Shown: positions 1 to 7,347, counted from the stretch's first letter. The stretch is 17,704 nucleotides of DNA from an uncultured Collinsella sp. (GCA_900552995.1 USBX01000007.1:1-17704); one strand, 5' to 3'. Translations and numbers: made by a program. Notes: generated by a model from the sequence alone, not told the origin.

Positions 1-1
1 G

Positions 2-820
2 TTCACCCGCGACACCACCGACCGCAACCGCACCTCCCCGTTCGCTTTCACCGGCAACAAGTTCGAGTTCCGTGCCTGCGGCTCCGAGCAGAACGTCTCC
101 GATTCCAACCTGGTGCTCGATGCCGCCGTGGCCAAGTCGCTCAAGTCCTTCGCCGACGCACTCGAGGGTACGCCCGAGGATAAGTTCCAGGACGCCGCGC
201 TCGAGTACTGCAAGAAGGTGTTGACCGATCACCAGCGCATCCTGTTCTCCGGCGACGGTTACTCCGACGAGTGGCCCATCGAGGCCGAGAAGCGCGGCCT
301 TGCCAACAACAAGACCACGGCCGACGCCCTGCCCGCCTTTGTTTCCGATAAGGCCATCGCGCTCTTTGAGGAGACGGGCGTTCTGACCCGCGCCGAGGCC
401 CAGTGCCGTTACGACTGCAAGCTCGAGAAGTACAACAAGCTCATGAACATCGAGGCTACCACGATGGTTCGCGAGGCGCGTCGTACCTATCGCCCGGTCA
501 TTACCGCCTACGCCACCAAGGTCGCTAAGGGCCTTGAGACTATTCGTGCCGCCGGCGCCGAGGCCGCCATGCAGTGCGAGCAGAACACGCTCAACAAGCT
601 CTGCAACGGCATCACCACCATCAACGACTCCATCAAGGCGCTCGACGCCGTGCATCAGAAGGCCGAGGCCCTCGATGGCCAGGAGCAGGCCAATGTGTAT
701 GCGCACGAGGTCGTTCCCGCTATGGATACGCTGCGCGCCGCCGTGGATGCCATGGAGGAGATCGTGGCAGCCGACTACTGGCCGGTCCCGACCTACGACG
801 ACATCCTGTTCTACGTGTAG
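2..820 (+). CDS. glnN: Glutamine synthetase type III, C-terminal part (5' end outside window)
   Basis: The open frame runs from the first bases of the window (codon phase starts at base 2) to TAG at 818-820, giving the last 272 residues. An internal GTG at 113 is not the true start, because the frame stays open and conserved upstream of it. The first residues contain DRNRTSPFAFTGNKFEFR, a signature of the large dodecameric GSIII family (usually about 700 residues), so roughly the last 40% is present. GSIII makes glutamine from glutamate, ammonia and ATP in the cytoplasm. The remainder is the helical, Ala/Glu-rich C-terminal region of this family. A strong terminator follows 30 bases after the stop, so this gene ends its transcript. 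Family assignment rests on the signature and is firm; nothing can be said about regulation because the promoter is missing. Confidence 0.93.
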   Translation, partial: FTRDTTDRNRTSPFAFTGNKFEFRACGSEQNVSDSNLVLDAAVAKSLKSFADALEGTPEDKFQDAALEYCKKVLTDHQRILFSGDGYSDEWPIEAEKRGLANNKTTADALPAFVSDKAIALFEETGVLTRAEAQCRYDCKLEKYNKLMNIEATTMVREARRTYRPVITAYATKVAKGLETIRAAGAEAAMQCEQNTLNKLCNGITTINDSIKALDAVHQKAEALDGQEQANVYAHEVVPAMDTLRAAVDAMEEIVAADYWPVPTYDDILFYV

Positions 821-850
821 GGCGCAACTGACATATCGTCACGGTATTGA

Positions 851-885
851 GCCGGGGTCCGCATCGCGCGGGCCCCGGCTTTTTG
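851..885 (+). terminator. Rho-independent terminator of the glutamine synthetase gene
   Basis: A perfect 7-bp GC stem (GCCGGGG at 851-857 with CCCCGGC at 873-879) is followed directly by TTTTTG. It lies 30 bases past the stop codon of the upstream gene, on the same strand. Confidence 0.9.
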
Positions 886-943
886 TTTGCGAGGGACGCT
901 TTGGAGCCCGTTTTGCAACTGATTCGTCCACGCAATAAGGGGT

Positions 944-1163
944 CGTGGGCAAAAAACGTCAAATATGAGTACTGTCACAAGCCCTGTAGCATTATTTTTT
1001 GCAAAAAATGCAGCATTACGCAACATATGTCCAAGTACTTAGCTGATAAACGCCTGCAATTCCTCCGCCGTAGGACGCCTGGCGTCCAAATTGCCTTCTG
1101 ATGGCATGAAATCGCTGTTACTAAATTGGTAACAGTACTCATATTTGCCATTTTTTGCCCACG
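944..1163. repeat. 220-bp non-coding element bounded by 32-bp inverted repeats (MITE-like)
   Basis: The left arm 944-975 begins CGTGGGCAAAAAA and ends ATGAGTACTGT. The right arm 1132-1163 is its reverse complement with only 2 mismatches in 32 bases. Between them no convincing ORF or coding bias is seen. Internal structure includes a 7-bp hairpin (CTGTTAC 1115-1121 with GTAACAG 1129-1135) and an A/T-rich hairpin near 988-1010 with loop GC. No obvious target-site duplication is visible. A non-autonomous transposable element or a folded repeat is the simplest reading; no transposase is present in the window. The 10-mer GTACTCATAT of the right arm recurs at 17642-17651, just before the contig end. 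Confidence 0.6.
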
Positions 1164-1410
1164 GGCCCTTGGACGACAGTGTGATTTATGCCTTCGGGTT
1201 CGAATCCCGGCACATGGGTAGCAAAAAGCCCGCTACCGAATTGGTAACGGGCTTCGCATTTCAAATGGTGCCCCCAGCGGGATGTCCGCGTGCGGCTGGT
1301 GCCGCCCGCCTCCGCCGCGTCGCTCCGCTCCTTGCGTGCTGCGCTGGAAAACGCTTCGCGTTTCCTCAGCTCCGCACCCTTGCGGGTTCGAATTCCTCCG
1401 CTTGCCCACA
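1164..1410. other. Gene-free stretch with degenerate tRNA 3'-end fragments
   Basis: Three pieces look like tRNA 3' portions without a matching 5' half. On the plus strand, 1194-1210 is a clean T-arm (TCGGG, TTCGAAT, CCCGG). On the minus strand, 1266-1285 reads ATCCCGCTGGGGGCACCA, like the end of a T-stem, acceptor strand, discriminator and CCA. On the plus strand, 1382-1396 contains GCGGGTTCGAATTCC with a poorly pairing stem. Long apparent ORFs across this stretch on both strands are overlaps with tRNA-like and GC-rich hairpin sequence and are not credible proteins. The fragments may be decayed tRNA genes or scars of integration at tRNA 3' ends. Confidence 0.45.
1218..1254 (-). terminator. 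Terminator-like hairpin, minus strand
   Basis: AAGCCCG (1226-1232) pairs with CGGGCTT (1248-1254), and TACC with GGTA inside, with one internal mismatch. Read on the minus strand the stem is followed by a short T-run (plus-strand AAAAA at 1223-1227). It could be a second stop for tRNA-Gln transcription or belong to a decayed tRNA gene. Confidence 0.45.
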
Positions 1411-1450
1411 AGAAAGCGCCCTGGGCCGTTATGGGCTTAGGGCGCTCAGT
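1411..1450 (-). terminator. Probable terminator downstream of tRNA-Gln
   Basis: A perfect 7-bp stem GCGCCCT (1416-1422) and AGGGCGC (1439-1445) lies immediately 3' of the minus-strand tRNA. In that direction it is followed by TTTCTTG. The plus-strand side also has a short TTTT at 1450-1453, so it may act both ways. Confidence 0.6.
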
Positions 1451-1455
1451 TTTAA

Positions 1456-1530
1456 TGGCTGGGACGGAGGGATTCGAACCCCCAACAGCCGGCACCAAAA
1501 ACCGGAGTTCTACCGTTGAACTACGTCCCA
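1456..1530 (-). tRNA. tRNA-Gln (anticodon UUG)
   Basis: On the minus strand a complete cloverleaf folds. The acceptor TGGGACG pairs fully with CGTCCCA, including the U1-A72 pair typical of bacterial tRNA-Gln. The D-arm is GTTC/GAAC. The anticodon stem CCGGT/GCCGG encloses loop TTTTGGT with anticodon TTG. The T-arm has the loop TTCGAAT. The discriminator is G and CCA is encoded in the DNA (plus-strand TGG at 1456-1458). Only 38 bases separate its 5' end from the stop codon of the upstream minus-strand gene, so it may be partly served by read-through; no clear promoter of its own is seen in that gap. A hairpin terminator follows. Confidence 0.96.
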
Positions 1531-1568
1531 ATGTGTGGTGTTGCCCAAAAGCAACTCGTCTAGTTTAC

Positions 1569-2474
1569 CTAATCTGCGAGGGCATCGCAAACGCCGTCGA
1601 GTAGGCGTACGGCGAGCGTCTGCGCGTCGCTGGCCGTGAAGGTGCCGTTGTAGCGCGTCATGCCCGTGAGCTCAATGCGAATGCGAGCCGGCTTCTGCTG
1701 CGCGGCGACATTGGCGGTGCGGATGCGCTGGGCCAGGTTGTGGCACTCGGCGAGGGCAATCGTGGCGCGTGGCGCGGCGTCGGCGGGCAGCTCGTCGCTT
1801 GCGATCTCGAGCACCAGGTCAACGTCGGTTGGGACCTCGGAGTCGCAGAGCATCATGCCGCTGTTGTCGGTCGTTGCCGTGGCGATATTCCACATACGCG
1901 ACGCAACACTGCGTGCGATGGGGTCCTCGCCGATAACGGCAATCTGAAAGCGCTCGAGCACGTTGGCGGCGCGAGCAAAACCGATGCGGGACTCGGCTTC
2001 GGTGACCGAGGGCTTGCCCTCCCACACATGGTGCAGGCGGTTGATGTAGGCGTAGGTGTCCTGGAAGGCCATGCCGTCGGCAAACAGGCCGACATTTTCC
2101 TGGAACTGCTGCAGGGCGGCCTCGGTATGCGGACCAAAGTAGCCGTCGTCTTCGCCACAGGCAAAGCCCAAAACGTTGAGAGCGCGCTGCAGGGCCTGCA
2201 CATCGGCGCCATGGAAATTGGGCATGCGCAGATACAGAGTGCGGTCGCCCAGCTTATACGAGGCGTCGACCAGGGCGCTCCAACAGGGGATATCGACGGC
2301 ATGACCGGCAGCAAGGCCGCTGTCGAGCCTGAAGGTGCTGACGGCCTGCTCGGTGGTGGTGCCAAAGCGCTTGTCGACAACCTCGGCGTCATCGATTGTA
2401 TAGCCGAGCTGCAGAAGGCGGGACTGAACATCCTCGACGGCTGCTCCCTGCATGCCCGTGGTAATAGGTTCCAT
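1569..2474 (-). CDS. Protein with two peptidoglycan-binding (PGBD) domains and an unassigned C-terminal domain
   Basis: This is a 301-residue protein with no signal peptide or membrane segment, so it is probably cytoplasmic. Residues about 6-70 (GAAVEDVQSRLLQLGY, then FGTTTEQAVSTFR) and about 85-150 (GADVQALQRALNVLGF, then GYFGPHTEAALQQFQ) are two PF01471-type PG-binding repeats. Two such repeats followed by an Amidase_3 domain occur in actinobacterial CwlM-like proteins. Here the C-terminal 140 residues show no DPGHGG or other visible zinc ligands, so an active amidase is unlikely; it may be a degenerate amidase or another fold. The start is ATG at 2472-2474 with GAAAGGGG upstream. The next gene on the same strand upstream is the prenyltransferase (140-bp gap with a promoter candidate), and tRNA-Gln lies 38 bp downstream. 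PGBD assignment is confident; the function is not known. Confidence 0.85.
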   Translation of the reverse strand: MEPITTGMQGAAVEDVQSRLLQLGYTIDDAEVVDKRFGTTTEQAVSTFRLDSGLAAGHAVDIPCWSALVDASYKLGDRTLYLRMPNFHGADVQALQRALNVLGFACGEDDGYFGPHTEAALQQFQENVGLFADGMAFQDTYAYINRLHHVWEGKPSVTEAESRIGFARAANVLERFQIAVIGEDPIARSVASRMWNIATATTDNSGMMLCDSEVPTDVDLVLEIASDELPADAAPRATIALAECHNLAQRIRTANVAAQQKPARIRIELTGMTRYNGTFTASDAQTLAVRLLDGVCDALAD

Positions 2475-2542
2475 GAACGAACCCCTTTCGGCGTACCATT
2501 CGTACTATTTTGAGCGTGTGTCGGATAGACAACGCGAGACAA

Positions 2543-2572
2543 TTTATAAACATGCACTCAATAGTGTAGCAA
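2543..2572 (-). promoter_or_regulatory. Candidate sigma-70 promoter for the PGBD gene
   Basis: On the minus strand TTGCTA (2567-2572) and TATAAA (2543-2548) are separated by 18 bases, about 70 bases upstream of the ATG at 2474. The match is 4/6 and 5/6 to consensus. Position in the only gap upstream of the gene supports it; no experimental evidence. Confidence 0.45.
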
Positions 2573-2613
2573 CTTGTACCCAAACTCGCTGCCCACAGGT
2601 TTTATGACCCCCG

Positions 2614-3639
2614 CTAGTTAAGACGCTCCACAAAGAAATCTGCCATTGAGAGGAAGAGCTCGCGCGCATGCGGGTCGAGCTCGACGCCTTCGATAGCGGC
2701 CTTGGCCTTAGCGGTCAGGTCGAGCGCATAGGTGTGGGCGTAATCGATGGAGCCGGTCTCCTGGAAGATCTCCACGGCGCGTGCGAGCTGCGCAGGGTCC
2801 TCGGTGCCCGAGGAAAGGATTGCCTCGATCTCGTCGTGATAGCGCTCGTCTGACAGGGCATGCACGGCAACGAGGGTGCGCTTGCCCTCGGTGATATCGG
2901 TGCGGAAGTCCTTGTTGGCGGCCTCCTTGGTGCCGATCAAGTTGAGCAGGTCGTCTTGAATCTGGAAGGCAAGGCCCGTGTGCAGCCCAAAGGCGCGCAG
3001 TGCCTCAATCTGCTCTTCGCTGCCGCCGCCGATAATGGCTCCGGCGGCAAGCGGCGTCGCTCCGCTGTAGTACGCGGTCTTGTGCGTCGCCATGTCCAGG
3101 TAGTCATCAACCGAGATATCAAAGCGCTCGTCACGGACCCAACCCAGGTCGAGCGCTTGGCCCTCGATGGTGCGGACGATCATCTCGGTAAGCTCGTGGA
3201 GCACGCGCAGCTTCACGTCGGACTCCAGCGTAGGGTCGTCGAGAACCGTCTTGGTGACCATGGTGAGCGCCAGGTCGCCACAATTGATGGCAAGGCCCGT
3301 GCCCTCGGTAAGGTGCATGCAGGGCTTGCCTCGACGAAGCTGTCCGTTGTCGGCGATGTCGTCGTGAATCAGCGCGCCTGACTGGAAATGCTCGATGGCC
3401 GCCGCTGCGCTGCGGGCGCTCTCAAAGCTGCCGCCTACCGCAGTGGCGGCGAGCATGCAGATGAGCGGGCGGTGGCGCTTGCCAGCGTTTGCCGTAAATG
3501 CCGAGAGCGGGGTATACAGGTAGCGCTCGATATCGGCGGAAGTCGCCTGTCCGTCAAAGAACGTGGCCAGATAGTCGTTAATCTGGTCAAAGTGCTGGGC
3601 TAAAAAGCTGGTAAACGGACTGGACACGGGTTCTCGCAT
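2614..3639 (-). CDS. Polyprenyl (trans-isoprenyl) diphosphate synthase
   Basis: This 341-residue cytoplasmic enzyme condenses isopentenyl diphosphate onto allylic diphosphates. Visible family features are GKRHRP (53-58, substrate diphosphate binding), the first Asp-rich motif HDDIAD (92-97), RRGKP just after it, GQALDL (160-165), and the second Asp-rich motif as FQIQDDLLN (225-233), where the last Asp of the usual DDxxD is Asn. The residues four and five positions before the first motif are small (Ala and Gly), which in this family argues against a short farnesyl product and for GGPP or longer; this is inference. The ATG at 3637-3639 has only a weak ribosome binding site; GTG four codons later is an alternative. 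It lies between the PTS-HAD gene and the PGBD gene on the same strand, with gaps of 115 and 139 bp, so it probably has its own promoter. Confidence 0.9.
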   Translation of the reverse strand: MREPVSSPFTSFLAQHFDQINDYLATFFDGQATSADIERYLYTPLSAFTANAGKRHRPLICMLAATAVGGSFESARSAAAAIEHFQSGALIHDDIADNGQLRRGKPCMHLTEGTGLAINCGDLALTMVTKTVLDDPTLESDVKLRVLHELTEMIVRTIEGQALDLGWVRDERFDISVDDYLDMATHKTAYYSGATPLAAGAIIGGGSEEQIEALRAFGLHTGLAFQIQDDLLNLIGTKEAANKDFRTDITEGKRTLVAVHALSDERYHDEIEAILSSGTEDPAQLARAVEIFQETGSIDYAHTYALDLTAKAKAAIEGVELDPHARELFLSMADFFVERLN

Positions 3640-3754
3640 TCTTTGATAGGTTGCATCGTTGCATTATGCAGACAACATATTGCCACATTAGGGCGTCGAG
3701 CGCGGCGGTTGAAGACGATTGGTCCATGCGGCCGCAAGTGCGGTAGGGGCTTGG

Positions 3755-6205
3755 CTAGATAAGCCCAAAGTGTTCGAGCGCGGTGACGACGCCGTCGTGG
3801 TCGATGCTGTCGGTGACATAGTCGGCCTTTTCCTTGAGGAAGTCCGGTGCATTGCCCATGGCGATGCCGACGTCGACGGCGTTCATCAGCGAGATGTCAT
3901 TGCTGGCATCACCGATGCCATACACCGTTCCATGGTTGGGGTCGAGAGCGTCGAGTACGGACTGGATACCCTCGCGCTTGGTACATTCGCGAGGCGAAAT
4001 CTCGGTCACTTCGAGCTCGAGCTCGTTAAAGCAGAGCAGCGGCTCAAACGCTTGATCCTGAGCGATGCGGTTGGCAAGCGACGTGGACATTAAGATCTTG
4101 TAGGCGCTGTAATGTTGCAGCTGCGTAATTGCATCGCCCACGGTGCGGGCGTATCCGGGGGCGTCGGGCGCATCGGCACCCATGCGAACGACGCCATTGA
4201 GTCCCTCAAAACGAATCACTTCGTCCGATTGCTCAAGAATGGGAGCAAGGCGCTGCAGCATACCGGGCGTCATCGCCAAGTCGCGGATCACGTGTCCCTC
4301 AAGTTCGACATAGCCACCCGCGAGGCAGACGATGCCGGTCCAGGGCAGATCGAGCAGCTTTGGATGGATGCAGCTCAGCGTGCGCCCTGTGCAGATAAAC
4401 GCCATATTGCCCTTAGCGACATAATTACGGATGGCTTGCGAGACCGCTTCATTGGGATAGGGGGAGAGGTCTCGCTCGCTCTCGGGAAGCTCTTGTGCCA
4501 CTCGAGGGTCTTGCCAGGCGAGTGTTCCATCGATATCGAAGAAGCAGATATCGCCGCGCTTATGGGCTGCGCTGGCGGCAGGGGAGGCCGAGGTGGTGGG
4601 CACAAATCCCGGCTCGAGGCCCATGATCTGGTCAAAATGCTCTTTAACGCGGGGAACGGAGATGCCGATGACCACCTGGGCGGTCTTGCCCGTAATGATG
4701 AGGCCCTTGGCGCCCACCGCGACAAACGACGCGTTATCTGCAACGATGGAAGGGTCTGCGACCTCGACGCGCAGGCGCGTGGCGCAGTTGGTTGCGCCCA
4801 CGATATTGCCAACGCCACCTAAAAGCTGAATTACCCGCTCAGCGAGGACGTGATCTTGATCGGATTGAATACTGACCTCGCCATTGGGAGATTGCTCTTT
4901 GGCAAGCCCGCTTCCCGTTAAACGATCGATTGCCGCGCGATTGGAGACATGATCCTCGCGGCCCGGCGTCTTAAGGTCATAGACCAAGATGAGTGCTCGA
5001 AAACTAACAAAAAAGATGAGGCTAAAGGCAAGACCGATACCGAGCGCCAAAAGGTAGGAGCCGGCATGCATTCGCATGAGTGGGATGAAGTTGAAGGCCG
5101 TCATTTCCATAAAACCGCCCGAGAAAATACCGACGATACCAAAGAAGTTCATGGTCATGGCAAGGCAGGAGGATAGGACGGCGTAGAGCAAAAAGAGCCC
5201 GGGGTGGGTGAACATAAAGAGAAACTCGAGCGGTTCGGTGACGCCGCAGACCACTGAGGCAACGATGGCGGGAACCAGGATGACCTTGAGGCCGGCGCGG
5301 CGCTCGGGCTTTGCGGTGGAGTAGAACGCAGCCGCGATGGCAGGAAGGCCAAAGAGCTTGACCCAGCCGGTGGCGGTAAAACCGGCCCATGGCGCAAGCT
5401 CATTGAGGGGGCGCGTGCTATGGGAGAGGATGGGGAGTAAGTTGGTCCACGCGGCGTAGATGCCGTCATTAATGACCAGGTTGTCGTAGTAGATCGGCAT
5501 GTAGAGCAGGTGGTGCAGGCCCATGGGCTCGAGCGCTCGCTCCAAAAACACAAAGATGCCCACGCCGAAGGGGCCGACGCCCGCAAGTGCGTGGCGCAGC
5601 GTTTCGGTCACAGCGTATGCGAAGGGCACGATGGCGGCCGAGATGGCGGCAAGGGCAAACACGGCAAAAAAGCTGATGAGGTAGACGAGCGAGGAACCCG
5701 AGAACGTGCCGAGCCAATCGGGAACCTTGGCATCGTAGAAGCGGTCATGGATGGCAACGACGGTTGCCGATACCGCCAGCGGGCCGATAATGCCGGTGTC
5801 GAGCGTCTTGATGCCGTCGATGACGGTGATGCCGCTGGCGGGGGTTAAAGACGACGGGTACTTAAGTCCAAGGTTGTCGCCGCTCAGCTTAATGATCTCG
5901 CTCAAAAAGAAACAGTAGGCAAAATAGGCTACGAGCGCCTCGAGGCAGCAGCGTGCCGGTTGCTTTTGGGCAAGGCCGATGGGCAGCGCTACGGCAAAAA
6001 GGAGTGGAAGGCGCTTAAAGACCGTCCACGAGCCGCGCTGGATGATGGTCCAAAAAACGTACCAAGGGGTTCCGTATACGGCGAGATCGCCGACGATGTC
6101 CGCAGTCGTTGCGAGAGCGGAGACGCCGACCATGAGGCCTGATATAGAAAACAGCATGGCGGGCGCGAACATGGCTCCGCCAAAACGTTGGATTTTCTGC
6201 AGCAT
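3755..6205 (-). CDS. PTS EIIC-EIIB permease of the glucose/maltose/trehalose family fused to a HAD-IIB (Cof-type) phosphatase
   Basis: One uninterrupted 816-residue frame holds three domains. Residues 1 to about 415 are a multi-span EIIC membrane domain with GVTEPLEF (321-328) and the family-like segment LEPMGLHHLLYMP. Residues about 450-530 are an EIIB domain with NCATRLRVEV, Cys474 being the phosphorylated residue. An Ala/Ser/Pro/Thr linker (about 532-550) joins a HAD hydrolase: FFDIDGT (nucleophile Asp557, Asp559), Thr606 in CTGRT, Lys743 and GDASND (765-770), so all four HAD motifs are intact. Cells would import and phosphorylate a sugar, and the tethered domain could dephosphorylate it inside; that is inference. 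There is no EIIA domain, so a separate EIIA is needed. The start is ATG at 6203-6205, preceded by GAAAGG, rather than the in-frame ATG 36 bases upstream. Divergent from a TreR-like regulator, with an operator-like palindrome near its promoter. Confidence 0.9.
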   Translation of the reverse strand: MLQKIQRFGGAMFAPAMLFSISGLMVGVSALATTADIVGDLAVYGTPWYVFWTIIQRGSWTVFKRLPLLFAVALPIGLAQKQPARCCLEALVAYFAYCFFLSEIIKLSGDNLGLKYPSSLTPASGITVIDGIKTLDTGIIGPLAVSATVVAIHDRFYDAKVPDWLGTFSGSSLVYLISFFAVFALAAISAAIVPFAYAVTETLRHALAGVGPFGVGIFVFLERALEPMGLHHLLYMPIYYDNLVINDGIYAAWTNLLPILSHSTRPLNELAPWAGFTATGWVKLFGLPAIAAAFYSTAKPERRAGLKVILVPAIVASVVCGVTEPLEFLFMFTHPGLFLLYAVLSSCLAMTMNFFGIVGIFSGGFMEMTAFNFIPLMRMHAGSYLLALGIGLAFSLIFFVSFRALILVYDLKTPGREDHVSNRAAIDRLTGSGLAKEQSPNGEVSIQSDQDHVLAERVIQLLGGVGNIVGATNCATRLRVEVADPSIVADNASFVAVGAKGLIITGKTAQVVIGISVPRVKEHFDQIMGLEPGFVPTTSASPAASAAHKRGDICFFDIDGTLAWQDPRVAQELPESERDLSPYPNEAVSQAIRNYVAKGNMAFICTGRTLSCIHPKLLDLPWTGIVCLAGGYVELEGHVIRDLAMTPGMLQRLAPILEQSDEVIRFEGLNGVVRMGADAPDAPGYARTVGDAITQLQHYSAYKILMSTSLANRIAQDQAFEPLLCFNELELEVTEISPRECTKREGIQSVLDALDPNHGTVYGIGDASNDISLMNAVDVGIAMGNAPDFLKEKADYVTDSIDHDGVVTALEHFGLI

Positions 6206-6243
6206 AATATGCCTTTCGGATGCAACATGCTGTGCGAGCAAGA

Positions 6244-6255
6244 ACGTTTAAACAA
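6244..6255. promoter_or_regulatory. Operator-like palindrome A, PTS-HAD promoter
   Basis: GTTTAAAC (6246-6253) extended to a 10/12 match of TTGTTTAAACAA on the minus strand. It lies about 8 bases downstream of a candidate minus-strand -10 box TACAAT (6263-6268) and 38 bases upstream of the PTS gene start, a position suited to repression. Confidence 0.55.
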
Positions 6256-6365
6256 TGAACTCATTGTAGAGGACTGGCTGCTTGCCGCATTGACGGTTTT
6301 GATTCGGTCCGATTTGGGTTTCGGGGGAACCGTCGACGGTAAATAATCCGTGCTTTACCGATAAT

Positions 6366-6377
6366 CGGTTTAAACAA
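6366..6377. promoter_or_regulatory. Operator-like palindrome B, regulator promoter
   Basis: GTTTAAAC (6368-6375) again, a 10/12 match to TTGTTTAAACAA on the minus strand. It lies 52 bases upstream of the regulator ATG and overlaps a possible -35 region (TTTAAA, 16-base spacer, TATCGT), consistent with autoregulation. Confidence 0.55.
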
Positions 6378-6429
6378 CTTTAAGAAATGCTATCGTGCCT
6401 AGCCATACATATTCATTAGAGGTGAAATC

Positions 6430-7149
6430 ATGCCAAAAGCGATTTACGAAGGAATCTACCGCGAGATCCGTTCGCGCATCATCAACGGGACCTATGCGTT
6501 TCAGGAGATGCTGCCAACCGAAGCCGAGCTGACCGCGGAGTTTGGCTGCACGCGCAATACCGTTCGACGCGCCTTGAGCATGCTGGCCGACCAGATGTTT
6601 GTGCAGCCTATACACGGCAAGGGCGTGCGCGTTATTTGGCTTAAGGGCGAAACCGATATGCTGGGCGCACTCGAAGAGGTTGAGTCGTTTGGCGAGTTCG
6701 CAAAACGCAACAATGCCGTCGCATCGACCGAGGTCAAGTCTTTTGAACATTTGATTTGCACTGAGCAACTCTCTCGTCGCTTGGGCTTTAAGGTGGGCGA
6801 GGAGCTGATTCGCGTCGTGCGTGTCCGAAGCCTCAACGGCAACGCGCGCCAAGTGGACCATGGCTATTTTTTGGCGTCGATCGCCAAGGGCCTGACTCCC
6901 GAGATCGCGGCAGATTCTATTTACGGCTATCTGGAGCACAAGCGCGGTGTCAAAGTGATGGCGAGCCGTCGTACGGTGAGTGTCGAGCTCGCCAACGATG
7001 AGGACTGCAGCTATCTTGACCTTGGCAAGTACAACTGCGTCGCCGTTATGGAGAGCCAGTCGTACACCTCGGACGGCATCTTGTTCGAGGTCACGCATGC
7101 CCGCACACACCCCGAGATCTTCCATTACCGCGTCAATTCCAAGCGATAG
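6430..7149 (+). CDS. GntR-family (HutC/UTRA, TreR-like) transcriptional regulator
   Basis: This 239-residue protein has an N-terminal winged helix-turn-helix (about 1-70) with the GntR pattern LPTEAELTAEFGCTRNTVRR and GKG wing, then a UTRA effector-binding domain (about 90-235). The segment HGYFLASIAKGLTPEI followed by SIYGYLE resembles trehalose repressors of the TreR type, which bind a sugar phosphate; that likeness is from memory of the family and the effector is not proven. The start is ATG at 6430 with GAGGTGA at a good distance. It is divergent from the PTS-HAD gene and followed by a strong terminator and then the ABC operon. Palindromes in both flanking intergenic regions suggest it represses the PTS gene, itself and perhaps the ABC operon. 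Confidence 0.92.
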   Translation: MPKAIYEGIYREIRSRIINGTYAFQEMLPTEAELTAEFGCTRNTVRRALSMLADQMFVQPIHGKGVRVIWLKGETDMLGALEEVESFGEFAKRNNAVASTEVKSFEHLICTEQLSRRLGFKVGEELIRVVRVRSLNGNARQVDHGYFLASIAKGLTPEIAADSIYGYLEHKRGVKVMASRRTVSVELANDEDCSYLDLGKYNCVAVMESQSYTSDGILFEVTHARTHPEIFHYRVNSKR

Positions 7150-7190
7150 CCGGCTAGCTCGCAGCCTGACGAGACTCATGCCCTCAAAGC

Positions 7191-7242
7191 GAAAACGCCC
7201 GGTCAAACCGACGATGCATCGGCTTGATCGGGCGTTTTCTCT
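7191..7242 (+). terminator. Terminator of the GntR-type regulator gene
   Basis: A long hairpin: GAAAACGCCCG (7191-7201) pairs with CGGGCGTTTTC (7229-7239), with further pairing CCGA-CGATGCATCGG inside. Because A-runs and T-runs flank the GC stem, it may work in both directions. It separates the regulator from the ABC operon. Confidence 0.88.
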
Positions 7243-7260
7243 GCATTCGATAACAAATAA

Positions 7261-7272
7261 TTGTTTATACAA
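7261..7272. promoter_or_regulatory. Operator-like palindrome C, upstream of the ABC operon
   Basis: TTGTTTATACAA differs from TTGTTTAAACAA at one position and is itself nearly palindromic. It lies 75 bases upstream of site D, within the region between the regulator's terminator and malE. Confidence 0.5.
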
Positions 7273-7335
7273 AACTTGTCAAGTATCAAGTCGAAATTAC
7301 CGTTCACCGAAGTTTTTCTACCGCTCTAGTAATAC

Positions 7336-7347
7336 TTGTTCAAACAA
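7336..7347. promoter_or_regulatory. Operator-like palindrome D, overlapping the likely malE promoter
   Basis: TTGTTCAAACAA differs from TTGTTTAAACAA at one position. The first six bases could serve as a -35 box, with a weak -10 near 7359-7367 (GCGTAT or TATTGT). A further short half-site pair TTGTACAA lies at 7364-7371. Overlap with promoter elements would suit repression. Confidence 0.5.

Noticed and set aside
1139..1531. A 130-residue minus-strand ORF and overlapping plus-strand ORFs of about 105-125 residues
   Set aside because: They run through tRNA-Gln, tRNA-like fragments and hairpins. The peptide phrases such as GFEP and GGIRTR are translations of the conserved T-arm sequence, a familiar source of spurious proteins.
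6370..7272. A 300-residue minus-strand ORF antisense to the GntR-type regulator gene
   Set aside because: The plus strand encodes a clear winged-helix/UTRA protein with a good ribosome binding site; the antisense product has no recognisable features and crosses the terminator.
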